Of a DNA stretch of 64,000 nucleotides, positions 1 to 12,200 are shown piece after piece; within the stretch, counting starts at the first letter, position 1; every line of letters begins with the position of its first letter. Location of the stretch: positions 1,131,163-1,195,162 of the forward strand of contig VWZL01000529.1 in NCBI GenBank assembly GCA_013396915.1, read 5' to 3'. Made by a program: the position numbers and the translations under genes. Below the pieces are notes generated by a model that saw only the letters and a program-made list of their open reading frames with translations, searched no databases and was not told the origin of the DNA. This DNA comes from Stercorarius parasiticus. Lineage: Eukaryota > Chordata > Aves > Charadriiformes > Stercorariidae.

Positions 1-1062
1 TGCATTCTCCCTCCACAGAATCGAAACCATCACATCGTAAGAGCTCCCTCGATATACCTAGTTCATTCGGTGATGCAGCACATGTTCTGCTTAGACCTCT
101 GTAATATGTTTAGTGGCTCTACGGATGTGTTTTACCTAAACCTTCGTTGTAAGGCAAGTGCTCCCACTGTATCTAGTACAGTCATCGAACACACACATAA
201 TAACCCTACTTAGATTACAGGTTCTTCTTCCTTCAAAGGCATATATCAATTTCATGTCATTACAGCAAGCAATATCTTTGGGTAGACACCCACCTGCAAC
301 ACAATGGTGCAAAGAATTTTTAAAATCATTACGGATTTATCAAATTTATACACTTGTGCTATTTTTCAATTTGTAAAGTCACACTCTTGTACCTTGTAGG
401 GCAAACGTGAAAACGAGACCTTCACTCCAGGCCAGTTTAAATTGCGAGGTGCAGTAACACAGCTGAAGGGCTGTGAACACCCAAAGCGGGCACAGCACAC
501 CAGTCTGAGAGAGGCTACGGCAGCACGCTGGCTGCAAGCCACACGAGCCAAATAAGCACCTACAAAGGAATACTTAGATCTGCTGTTATGGCTAGTAAGA
601 GTCTCCTAATTCCACACTATTTGGTTATATTAGATTATTGAAAGTAGACTCAAAAATGGGCCCAAAGGGTGACCAAAGGATCATTTGAAAGGTCTGTACT
701 GTCATATACTGACAGCCAGGCTACAAACAGAATGGCAGCAGTCGTACCCACTTCCAAGCCATACTCAGTGCACTGAATTGACTGACTATTTGACTGCTAC
801 TTGAATTTCCAAGTGGAATTCAGCTTGCTCTCTGATTAACGTCGTTTACCAAATAATGACAAGTGATTTAAGATAAGACACTCCAATAATTTGGCAACTA
901 TGACACAGGGGCAGGGACCCAGGCCTGTGGCCCGTCCGGTCCACAGCATTCCCCTCCTACTTTGGGGTCTGCTGGGGCACGTTCTCGCTGTTATGCCCGA
1001 GGAATACGGTGTGTTGTCGCATGTGTATTAAATAGTTGGAGAAGACAAAAGGTTGACAAAAA
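1..1062. other. Upstream intergenic DNA, no gene supported
   Basis: This stretch lies 5' of the NFE2L2 CpG island. It has only short ORFs without recognisable motifs and no clear splice-flanked exon. In mammals the neighbour on this side is AGPS, but I see none of its coding sequence here. Confidence 0.5.
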
Positions 1063-1104
1063 GTTACTAGTAATGTTACTAGTAACGACCAGTGATGTTA
1101 CTGC
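1063..1104. repeat. Tandem palindromic 12-mers upstream of the NFE2L2 island
   Basis: Two adjacent 12-base units occupy 1063-1074 and 1075-1086. The second, GTTACTAGTAAC, is a perfect palindrome and the first differs from it only in its last base. A partial third copy of the GTTACT half follows near 1097. The array sits about 100 bases before the GC-rich region. It could be a dimeric transcription-factor site or simply a small local duplication. Confidence 0.6.
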
Positions 1105-1129
1105 TTGGGGGGCGCACCACGTCTGAAGG

Positions 1130-1136
1130 TATAAAT
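1130..1136 (+). promoter_or_regulatory. TATA-like box before the CpG island
   Basis: The sequence TATAAAT sits at the AT-rich edge of the GC-rich region and is followed by a roughly 40-base pyrimidine-rich stretch. It would suit a + strand start near 1160. NFE2L2 promoters are usually described as CpG-island type without a TATA box, so this may be coincidental. Confidence 0.2.
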
Positions 1137-1189
1137 TCCATACAATATTTCTGTATCGAACCCCAAATCTCCTTATCTCCGTTTCAGGA

Positions 1190-2420
1190 GTTTGGTCGCC
1201 GGTTCGGCAGCAGGCAGTTGGTGTACCGGCGGCTCTGCCAGGCCGTTACCGTGTCGCCCCCGCCTTTCTGTCCCCGCAGTGCCGTCCACCACTGCCCTCC
1301 GCCGGGTCGCTTCCATCTTCCCACCTCGCTCCGTGGATACGCCATACACGGATACACACGCAGACAGGCAGCGGGGATGGGTGCGGTCAGCACCGGCGCC
1401 CACCCGGTACGGCCGGACCAAGAGGCGGCCGGCCGTTACCGCGGGCAGTGCAGGGGGCAGCGGAAGCCCCGGGGGCGGGCGAGGTTCCCGGCACGGCCGC
1501 CGCCGCCACCGCTGCCGGGAAAGGAGCCGCCTTCCGCGGTCTCCCGCGGCCGTTGAGTGGCTGGACGGCGGCGGGGCGGANNNNNNNNNNNNNNNNNNNN
1601 NNNNNNNNNNNNNNNNNNNNNNNNNNNNNNNNNNNNNNNNNNNNNNNNNNNNNNNNNNNNNNNNNNNNNNNNNNNNNNNNNNNNNNNNNNNNNNNNNNNN
1701 NNNNNNNNNNNNNNNNNNNNNNNNNNNNNNNNNNNNNNNNNNNNNNNNNNNNNNNNNNNNNNNNNNNNNNNNNNNNNNNNNNNNNNNNNNNNNNNNNNNN
1801 NNNNNNNNNNNNNNNNNNNNNNNNNNNNNNNNNNNNNNNNNNNNNNNNNNNNNNNNNNNNNNNNNNNNNNNNNNNNNNNNNNNNNNNNNNNNNGGGGGGG
1901 AAAAGGTCAGTTAGGGCCTCTAGGAGCCGCCTCGGCGGCAGCTCCCCGCTGCCGGGGCAGGAGGTCGGAGGAGCCGGGGAGGGGGAGAGGGCCGGAGCCG
2001 GCCCCTGAGGGAGCGGCTGGGGAGGCGCCCGCCGCCCGAGGGGCCGNGCTCCTTACTCGGGTGAGTTACCGCAGGTTTCTTTCAGTCGCAGCGGGGCTGC
2101 CCGTCGCAGCTCCCCCGCCGGGGCCCTGTCCCCAGGCGGGCCGGGCCGAGCAGGAGCTGTTGCACAATCATGCACTTCCCCGGGGCGGCTTTGGGTCCGG
2201 CGCAGCCTCTCACACGCAGCCCGAGGAGCCCGAAGCGGGATGAGCCCGGCTCGGGCCTGAGGGGCTGTCGCCGGGGGGTTCGGCCCGCTGGAGGGGCCCG
2301 AGCGATGGCGGTTCTCTGGGGTTTTGGCCCAGGAGGAGGTTCATCTCGGTGGTCTCCTCCGAGGCCAGTCCCTTGGAGGCTGAGGGGCGTTGGGATGCGT
2401 TTGTGTTTCGCGCTCTCGTG
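1190..2420 (+). promoter_or_regulatory. NFE2L2: CpG island, probable NFE2L2 promoter and first exon region
   Basis: The base composition changes sharply to very GC-rich and CpG-rich, with runs of CGG, CCG and GCC on both strands, and returns to AT-rich after about 2420. It is the only large CpG island upstream of NFE2L2 exon 2, and it lies in the correct direction. It is therefore the likely promoter and first exon, with an intron 1 of about 18.6 kb. An assembly gap sits in its middle. I found no open frame that resembles the expected short N-terminal coding exon in the visible parts. Confidence 0.7.
1581..1893. other. Assembly gap (313 N) inside the NFE2L2 CpG island
   Basis: A continuous run of N is flanked by extremely GC-rich sequence, as expected where GC-rich avian promoters drop out of assemblies. 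NFE2L2 coding exon 1 (about 15 codons in mammals) is not visible in the surrounding bases, so it most likely lies here. Any translation crossing this run is meaningless. Single N bases also occur at 2047, 13599 and 41491. Confidence 0.95.
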
Positions 2421-5400
2421 CTGCGGAAGCTCCTCGCTAAACGCCTGGGGAAGTTCAGGGCTTTTTGGATTGCAAGCCAGTTGCACAAGCGCGGAGTGAA
2501 TAACTGAAAACATAACTGAGCTCCATTTTAAATTTATATAATCGTTACATGTTTTTCTCGGGCTTTTAAATGGAAAACATGTCCTTATCAACCAAGTATT
2601 AGGTTTAAAGAAGTAAAATTGACATTTCATCTGGAGCTGTTTTAATTCTTTTAATACTACAAATTTAAGACTCAAGAGTTTTGAGGCTCCTTTAGTGTAT
2701 GTCAGTATGCTATGCAAGAGTGGTTATTTTTGACGTTGTCTGTCCATCCTTTAGGATATATAAGTGGGTACTTCCTACAGGTAACACCTCTGTAACAGTG
2801 TTAGATATACCTTTTTCTGTTCATTGAATACTGTTGCTTTTCTGTCTTAGGCCACTCATGCCTTTGCCTGGCCCATCTCTTTTTCTAGCCCTGGGTAGCG
2901 CGTCCATGACCTCTACCTTGCCTCCTTGGTTTCTTGGAAAATACTGTAACAAAAATCAGGCACTTAGCCCATAGTACGTAAACACCTTGCAAATTTCTTT
3001 TTGCCTATACTGTCCAGCTATGGCACTCTAGCTCTCATTTCTGAGGGAATCTGGACAGACTGATTCCTGTGTACCTGCTTTTGTGCCTCTTCTCCAGTCC
3101 ACTGTGACTGTTCTGCCAGCAAACCTAGCTTTTGTTACTTGTTTCCCTACTTTGCCAAACTTTCTACCAAGCCACCTGTTGCAATTTGCCTATCTGAGCT
3201 CAACAGCTGCTAGTTTCTTCTCTTGCAGAGCTAGCCTGAAAAGGCACTGTGTTTTTTAGATAGTGGATGATTACCATCTTTGACATACAGTTTTAAATGT
3301 ATTTATTAAATGGAAAATTCAAATACCCTTTCCCATAAAATGTTCCCTTAAAGTGAGAGACGGGGAACACAGTCTTCGTTTAGCCCATTAGGTCTTGCAA
3401 GGCAGTGGATGGGAAGGGTGTGTGGTTGTGCAAATACTGTACAAGCTCTTTGTCTTTTATATGCCTGGTAGTAATTGTCATAGCAGTAAAGGTGAACCTG
3501 AAGGACTGGGATTGATCTATCTCCTGAACCAGAATGTAAAATCAACACTTTCTGCTACATACTTCTGTGGGAGTTAGCAGTGCGATTGCCTGCAATATTC
3601 TTGGAAAAAGTATTCCTCTTTGCCTGGAAATAAGATGCACCGCTGTATGCAGAGGTAAAATAGGATGTTTCCTTTTATGCACTAACAACACAAACGTTGA
3701 AACACCTAAGAGAAAAGAATGCAATGGAACAAGTGTCAAGGTGTTTCAAATCACACTTGCAAAAGCAATGATATTCTCATAGTAGCTGTTCTCTCCTTCA
3801 GTAAATTTGAAGTTATTGAAATGGTTGCTTGTAACCTTGTAAAACAGCTCAGCAGGCTCATCAGTTATTAAATTTTGAGCCTTGCAACAAGAAGAGACCA
3901 AAGAGAATTCACTTTCCAACACAAAGAATAAAGCAGTGGGTTGTACTTACACTGAAGTAAGACCGACTGTAACAACTGGCAAAGCCAAGTAAGCAAATAA
4001 TTGAGTGCCTGTGTAAGTGTATCTGTTAGGGTTTTTCTACCTAGAGAACTGCCCTGAAGAGTTTCCAGCTCAATTAGTGTGATCTCTTCAGTCTAAAGGG
4101 CTTTAACGAGGAATTACACGTACTTTTTTTATGACATGCTGCATTACATTGTCAAGTGAATGGGTTTATTTTTTATTCCCTAATGGCCTATCATTTCCAC
4201 ACGAGGTAGATTCTGCAGGCAAAGACAAACAACTGCACCGCTCAGGCCTGGCAACAAGTCTTTGTTTTTGGAGTTAGTTGGGTTTTTTGTTTTGTTTGGG
4301 TTTTTTTTTGTTTCTTGATAATGTGGTTTAATAACCCTGTTGAATAGGACTATCTGATCAAGATATCTGTAGAAGTATCTAAGTATGTAGATAAATTTCA
4401 ATATAAGAAAACATCCACATTTCTGAATATAATGTTGTCTACTCAAATTATGGCCAAGTTTGGAGGAAGTAGATGGGAGAGTATTGCAAGTTCTGTCTTA
4501 AGTGAAAATGCATTTATTTTCACCCTCACGGTGGTTCTGTGTTCACCTTGGTATGAGGCTTCACTGACAGCTTTCTTTCCTTCAGATCTCACAAAATAAT
4601 ATCTTTCAGTTAAGCCGGTGGTAGATGTAATGCAATGTAGTATGTTTAGCTGAAATTAATGTAGACTAATAGGAGCTGACCCTGTCAATCCCTTCAGGAG
4701 AACAACTAATTGGACATTATTGTTGTTGTAGTAAATATCCATCATATGAACACTGTTCTGTAGTTTGTCTTTAAAATGTGCTAAGAAGTTACAGTTATAT
4801 TGGAAATTGATGGAAGCTCAGTAAGTTAATTGCCTCTGAAAATCCGACTTGAAGAAGTTTGTGGTTAGGACTCAAAGTTGGAGAAGAGTTTGGCTTTGAA
4901 AGTTCGTTGGGAAATATTTGAAAGAGACCAAACTGGAACAAAAAAGAACATTCAGTGTAAGCAGAGGGCAGCTGGATGATCTCGTATGTTTTAAAGAACT
5001 TGAGACATTTTTATAGCACTGTGTGGGTGGTTAGGAAGGTTTGTGTACACTTCCCACTAATGTTCATGGGCAAGAATAAATTTTGGCTCTCTGTGCCTTA
5101 CTTCTTTCTTTTTTTTTTAATTGAAAAAGCAGAGACAGTATAATACCTATCCTGAATAAGAAAGCAGCAGGTCATGTATAATCCTGAAGGACAAGGATGC
5201 TGTTAAAAATGTGTCAGATTATTATGGTTGTTAGTGTTGCACCTGAATAACCCTTTTGATATCTTTTGGTTTCTTTCCCTCAAGTTCTGTGTCTTAAGTT
5301 TGCAAAGCAGAAAAATACCTGTTTGATGTGTATTGCTGCCTTTATGATCCTGACTGAAATGAATGTAGCAATAGCATATTGAATATACTTATTTTGTTAA

Positions 5401-5439
5401 ATAAATCTTGGATACCTTTGTGGAATATGCTGGGCTTTG

Positions 5440-5504
5440 TGAGATGAGGAACACTAGAGTGGAAGGAGCTTTTTGAGATGAGGAACACTAGAAGTGGAAG
5501 GAGC
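5440..5504. repeat. Tandem 30-base direct repeat
   Basis: The same roughly 30-base segment (starting TGAGATGAGGAACACTAG) occurs at 5440-5469 and 5474-5504. The copies differ by one inserted base and are separated by four T-rich bases. The near identity points to a recent local duplication within NFE2L2 intron 1. Confidence 0.85.
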
Positions 5505-8500
5505 CAAGTGAAATACTCGTTCATTTACTTTCTCAGTAAAATTTATTCATACTATTTTTTATTGTAGTTTTTTCTATATAGCTGTAAAATTTTGTTATAT
5601 TTGGTCCTTCAACAGAACCAACAAACCCCAAAACAGCAAAAGCTGTCAGAGTCTGTCATTGAAAATCTTTGGAAGCTTAGGGGGAGAAGGAGAAAATATA
5701 GAAGGTTCAGATGGCGACAGCAAGTAGCACCAGCTGTGCCCATGCCTGTAACACTGGATGTGTGCATCGTTGGAAAGAAGGAACTTGATTTTTGTATCTA
5801 GAATACTGCTTCTTTCTTTTTTCCCCCCCTCTGAAATTATAAAGATAAGCTTTAAAATGGCTAAACCATTCACTAAAATTAGGCCAGTTTGTGAAAGTGT
5901 GATGTGATTGTGTTGGCTGAGGCGAGCGCGGTACAAGTCCAGGCAGTAACCTGTTGGCATGAATTAAATATTAATCCCCTGCTGCTGTGTTTGAATTGCA
6001 GCCAGCAAAAAGTCCTCCAAAGTCTCCAGGTTAATCACCTAGTTAAAGTTTGTTTTGGCCTCCCATCTCATTCCAACCCTAAGTAACCTATTATTTTAAT
6101 AGAGCACATTTCTAGAGAACTTGAAAGGGTTTGAAGTCTGTTCAGTTTTCTGATACAGTGTATTATACTGAAGTTGGACTTTGTACCACAGAATACAGCT
6201 TTAGGTGAAGGGAGAGGAATACAATGCGTTGGCCAGATTAGGGTTTTTTTTCAGTATTAATCTAGTTCAACTGGTTTTGGAAACACTTCATCTGCTACCT
6301 ATGCAAGTCTTTCTATGTAGACCAATGAGAAGTCAGGTAGGAGGAGTTGGAAGTTGTGACTTTGAGTTCGTGTTATCCAAAGATGACTGATATACAGTGA
6401 ACTGCTCAGGATTGCTCAACACTAATACTTTTATGGCATATTTGTTTTATTAAGGTAAACAATTAAACCAGCCAGTAAGCAATGAAAGCCAGCAACGCTA
6501 TCTGTGGTGTATAAAACTGCTTTAAAGCAGGGAAGGCTTATCCGAAACAGATACTGGCAAATACCCTTCAAGTAAAGATAGGTATTGTGTACTTTTATCT
6601 TTCCCACCCGGTAACTGCTTGCTGTCCAGGAAAAGCAAAGCTAGTGACAGTCACGTATTAATTGGCAGTAGCAAGAAGTTAATTGGTCATATAGCACTTA
6701 AGTTTTTCTGAAGTATAAGAACAGCATTACTACTCTGTGCAGGACAGTACTGAAGAAAGCACAGGGACAGCTCTGTCTCAGGATTTCATGGTTTCAGTGA
6801 TTTTTAGATATATATTTCTTTGCCACCTTTTAAAATAAGGAAATAAAAAAATATATTCTCCAGCAGAGTATCTTGTTTAAATATTAGTTTAGTTTTACCT
6901 TGACATGCATAGCCCAATAGCGTCTGTTTCAAATAGAAGCAAAGTCTCTCAGAACCATACATTTAAATTAAATATTAATTTGCATAACCAAACAGTCTGT
7001 AACAACATCAAATAAAGATAAAAATGTTCAGTTATCTGACTGCTTTGGAGAAGAGGATTTATCTTCATCTTATGAATGATCTTCTGTTTTTCTGTCTTCA
7101 GCCATTTTGAATTCTTGGTGAAATATTTGTTCTGTTTTCTTTAACTGACACATTGATTTTCTAATCTTACATGTTGATACATGGGATTTGTGTTTGGCTC
7201 TTAATTTCTACTTCAATATTCACTTTAAAAGAATTAACTCAGTTGTTTTGATATGTTAATCATGGTGATGATGGAAAGCCAATAGGAGTTTTAAATAAGA
7301 GTGTTAATAACTCAGCTAAGTTAGCATTGTTTTACCAGCAGAGTGTAACCACTGCTCACTGGTATATTACTAATCCCTAGCATGAGTACTAATTGGCAAG
7401 ACTGTAGTAGAATGGGTATAGCTTAAAAATAATACTTACGTTGGTGCAATTTATATACTACGGATCTGGTTGAAGTTTTTTATTATGTGAATTTCTGATT
7501 TTGGCCTGATTAGCTGCAGTTTTTATACTGGGAAGAAGGAATATAAAACAGTGTTTATTTTTAGCTAAATTACTTTGAGGGTGCTGCAAATGGCTATTAT
7601 TATTTCCTATTTTTACAGTTAAACTAAACCCTTTCAAGAAGTATATCTGTCTGTTGATGCTATTGCAGTACTGAGGGAGTTGAGACCACCCAACCTGGTA
7701 CTTGTCTTGCAGAGTCTTAAGACTTTTCATCCAACTTCTGCAGTATTATTTTGACCAATGATATTAAAAAAGAGAAGAGAAAGGAAAAGAAAGTTCCTTT
7801 AAGTTTGATGTTGCAGCAACAAATTATGTAAGACCAGTTTGAAACCATCTCTTCCAAACCTTTTAAGGAAGTATCTTCTGTATGACTATGAAACATAAAG
7901 ATATCAACTTTTCCCTCCTTGCCCCCACCTCTGTCTTGCAATTTCAAAGTTTTATTGCTGTTTGCTGTGTTGGTTTTACATGCTGTCTCTTGTAAGTATA
8001 AGACGACCCACTCCTGGAGACTGCTTGCAAAACAAAGTTTGCATGCTTGAGAAATTGACTCAGAAGGAGCTTGGTTGATAGCCTGCCGTTAAGAAAAGGT
8101 TCGTTTTATGATTAAGGGTGTGCCTATTTGCTGTGTTTGAAATTAATGCCCACTAAATGTTGAAGCAGTGACTTTTCTACAGCTGAGTTATTTGAAAAGC
8201 TGCTGTGACTTTGATTTGCTTCCTGCTCAGGTCATCACCACTGTTTGGCCATTAAGAGCTATGACAGAAAGATCCTGGGGGGCGTTGGTTTCTTTGAACC
8301 CTTGTGGTAAAATTAATATCTCCCTACTTACTGCTATAATTAGAGTGGAGCAGTTCCTGTGCTGCTTGGGCTGTTGGAAGATCCCCATTCGGAATTCCCA
8401 GGCAGCACGTGGTTGATGCAGGTCTGCCACTCTGAATGCTGCCTGCTCCCATGTAAAGCTGGGGTTTTCTGTCTGCTCCACAGCTGGCATTTGTGTTTTG

Positions 8501-9070
8501 TGCCGCCTGGGCCTGGAAGCATAGGTCATTTCTTCTTTCTGTCTTCAGGAGCTGTTTGCTTGAGTTATGTACTGTTGGGTAAAACAGCTGAATTTTGTGT
8601 TAAGACAGGGTATTTCCAGTTAGATTGTGTGCAGTTATGTGACCAGATGACATGTTCTGCAATCAGCTGGATAACAAAATGATGGGCAAAAGAGGGTGGC
8701 AGGAGCGGGTGGGCAGCTCTGAAGGTTGGTGCAGCTCAGCTTCAGAACAATTTTTCGGAAGCTTCATGGCTGGAAGAAGAACAGGGAGACTTTAGTGACA
8801 GAGGTCATCCAAGATGTGTCAATGGGAGTATTCTACCTCAGTTTGTTACACTAACCTTGTCTTCACCGGTATCACAGCAGTAGTGACTCACACGTGTGCA
8901 CTGGTGCAGATAATACAGTCATTAAGTGTCCTTGGAATGAGTGTACTGTAGACCCTGTTGCAATCTTCTGTGAATTATTTGACACGAGATGCATGGACAT
9001 ATTTTCTGTCATATAACATTGAATTATATTTGCACTTTATTTTTTTTCTACTGTAATTTGGTCTTGAGCA

Positions 9071-9228
9071 GAACTGTGTCAGATGAGGAATTTCTAGAAG
9101 ATTGCCCCACTGATACTTTTAAAATAAATCAAACAAACCTGAGCAGACTTTTGAAACAAGTAGATTTTAAGATACCTAAGGATGAAAATGGAAGTACTTC
9201 AGTAACAAAAATGGCACTATTGAAATAG
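9071..9228 (+). CDS. Unassigned exon-like ORF in NFE2L2 intron 1
   Basis: I do not recognise this protein. A strong-looking acceptor (pyrimidine-rich, then CTTGAGCAG ending near 9070) is followed by an open frame to a TAG at 9226-9228. The peptide is acidic and hydrophilic: it begins TVSDEEFLEDCPTDTF, continues with a leucine-containing helix-like segment (NLSRLLKQVDFKIPKDENG), and ends in ALLK. Its composition looks more like real protein than the low-complexity chance ORFs nearby. No donor or partner exon was identified. It may be a terminal exon of an unannotated transcript, a fragment of a retrocopied gene, or chance. Confidence 0.2.
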
Positions 9229-12200
9229 TGTAATATGATAAAACAGAACTTATATTTGAAACTAAGTCATAACTTCTGACAGCTGGTCTTCCAAATTATT
9301 TAAATTGAACTCTTGGGCTATGGAAATGCACATCATGTTTAAATGCCTCATGGCTGTGTGTGCTGTAACAGAGAATTACAGCACAGTGACTTCTGATACT
9401 GTGCTTTCTGATTTGGTTTTAGTATTTGAACCAACTAGTATGAATTGTTGTGACTCAGTGGAATGTTGTAGTTCTGTGGAACGTTTTCCAGCTTGATTTG
9501 TGATCCTTTATCATCTGCCACTACAGGCATCTAGTCTGCACCTACCACTGTCAGGAATCCTTGCTCAGCTGGTAACCAGTGCGACCATCTCTAGACATCT
9601 CTCATCTCTTGAAGTTTCTTTTTGCTGACAAAATGAAGAATGGAAGCCACTTAAATAATGAAACTGTTAATAGAGTGCTTTAAATTATTCTGAAAAAATA
9701 TGTTACTAAGGTCAGACCCATAGAATTATTTTAAATTCAAAATGAAGCTTGGCATTAGAGTTTTTGATAAATTGTATGTGTATGTGGCAGAGATGATGAA
9801 CAAGGTCTTATAAAATGCAAGTAGTAATGACAGAATTAACAGTTCACAGCTGACTCTGAGAGTAGTGATTTACCCTAACAAGACCTCTATCTCTCATTGT
9901 CTGAACTGACTGTGTGCTATAGAGAAGTTACAGAATCTTGCAATTTTTACTGATAATTGTAAGTAAGTGAGGCATGAGGAAGTAAAGTGTTTTGATAAAA
10001 GGCAGAAAACTGTTTAAAATCCAAACCTGACACTTTCTTTGCATTCCATACTTTATTACTTTACAAGTGATCTTAACCTTTTTTGCTCAACAAATTGGTT
10101 CTATTTACATCTGGAAAGGAATCAAATCTTCTGTAATGTCTTCTACTAGAAAAAGCAGCTGTAAAAGCTGATTTTAGAAACAGTCTGCTAAATATAGTGT
10201 ACTGTAATGTATTTGCAATCTGGAGAGCCTCCACCCAATATTTAATGTTTTTTAACCATATTAACATGACTGGAGTATGTTTGCTGCTTATGGATGGAAG
10301 AGATATATTGATGTGTTTATTATTTGTGGCATACAGTCTTGTTTTGGCCATTGTAGGTGCTGGTAGAGTGTGTGAGGGGACACGTGTCGGGGATTGGCCT
10401 CTACCTTGATTTCTCAGGTACATCCACGCATTTAATCAGAAGGCTGAAAGAGGCATCACCGTGACACCCAGCTGTACGGGCTGTGAGCCTCCTCTGTGCT
10501 CCAAGGGGACAGACATGGAAGCCTCAAGGAAAGTGGTGGGCAGTGGAGGTGCTTGATTTGGATGGAAGGACACAATTACTGATGATTGACTTTTGAGGGG
10601 TTTGTTGTTCTTCTGAGGATATGAAGAATTGCTGCTTTTATAGAATTGGTTAAGAGGAATAAAACAATTTACCTACTCTGGTTGATGCCTTGGAAGATGA
10701 ATTAGCTCCTTTTGCTTTCAGAATTTATAAATTGAGTACCACGCAGGACTTCAAAAAGTGAGGACTGGATTGCACCACACAGAAACAAAGCTTTAGTTTT
10801 GTACACAGTGTTGTTCAGTTCCTCAGTGGGTTTACCTTTGTTAAGCAAAAGCTGTCATTGTGTACAAAAACAATAAACTGGCATGTGAACGCCTGACATG
10901 GTGGCCCCTCTTGAGCTTTCTGATTCAGTTGTTTAACTTTGCAGGACCTTCAAGAGCTTCTTGAAACCTTTGTGGGCGTTGATGGATTTTAGAGTATTGT
11001 TTTTTTGCTCAGAAATACGTGAATTACAGGTGCTTAAGAAAATTAGTAAAATCTATCCTTGCCTCATTCTGTGGAAAAACAACTCTAATCATGTATCTTG
11101 GTGTGCCTGGAGGAGAGGGAAAAGCTATACAAACTCCTTTCATGCAAATTGTATAACGATTTCTATGTTTCATGTAAATTTCTGGTTGTGTTTTTTTTCC
11201 TTTCCCCTTGTAGAAACTAAATAACCTTTCCAAGTGTATTTAAAGTTGAACACTCAAAAAAAAAAAAAACCAAACCCAACCCGCTTATGTATTCAAAACT
11301 GCCCTGACACTAAATTCCCAGCATTGTCTATATATATCATGTATGTGAAAAGTACACGTTAATTGCAAGACTCTGATCCGCAAAGGTATTTAGCACCTGT
11401 GCCCCACAGCCTGCGGTGGGAGGTAGGAACCTACATACTCTGCCAGATGTGGGCTGATGTATACAGAACATGTCACAGCTGACCACCTCTGGAGCAAACT
11501 GTATTCCCTGCAATGTGACCGTATTCTTAAGCTTTTAGTCTTCAGATAGTATTTTTAGGCTGACGAGGTGTTTGTGTAGCAAGTTCTCTGAGATTGAAAG
11601 CATCCTTACTCTTTCTTTCAGCTCAGTACTCTGTCAGCTCAGTGTGGAAGCCTGGAAGAATTTCCTGGATGCAGCCTTCTGGAGTAGATGTCTGTGTTAC
11701 CAAAGGGCTGATGGACGTGTTCTGGCAGTACAGTTAGTGAACCTCACTACTTTCTAACCCACAAAGATAATTCCTGTTTCTTGCAATTGTAGCTTGGCCC
11801 ACGAAAAACAACAACAAAGTTGCTTGTGAGATCAGTGAAGTGAAACTTGGTGAGGCTTGCTGCTCCTAATGCTGGAGCATGCTGTTTCCACAGCCAGGCT
11901 GTAATGACCTGTCTGGTACCTGTCCCCATAACTTGCCCATCCGTCAGCAAAACAACAGATAAAAATGGGGGCTTTACAGGAAGATCCCAGTGCAGTGACA
12001 ATGTATAGTACAAGAAAGATTCTAAATAACCCCAGAGAATATTTTGACTCACAAACGCACACACTGTTTTCATGTTTGTTTTGAAACAAGCTTTTCCAAA
12101 AAATGTGCAATCCTGATGAAATCGAAATAGCGGCTTATAGGTTTTAACCCAAGGTTAATACAACCTAATGAATTCGTTATTTGCAGTTTTGTTAGGTTCT

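Noticed and set aside
1192..2243. Long + strand ORFs across the CpG island
   Set aside because: They run through the N gap, so most of their residues are undefined, and GC-rich DNA lacks stops by chance. No known domain is visible.
5592..5801. + strand ORF with basic stretch RGRRRKYRRFRWRQQ
   Set aside because: Short, no splice or homology support. The basic run reflects a purine-rich tract.
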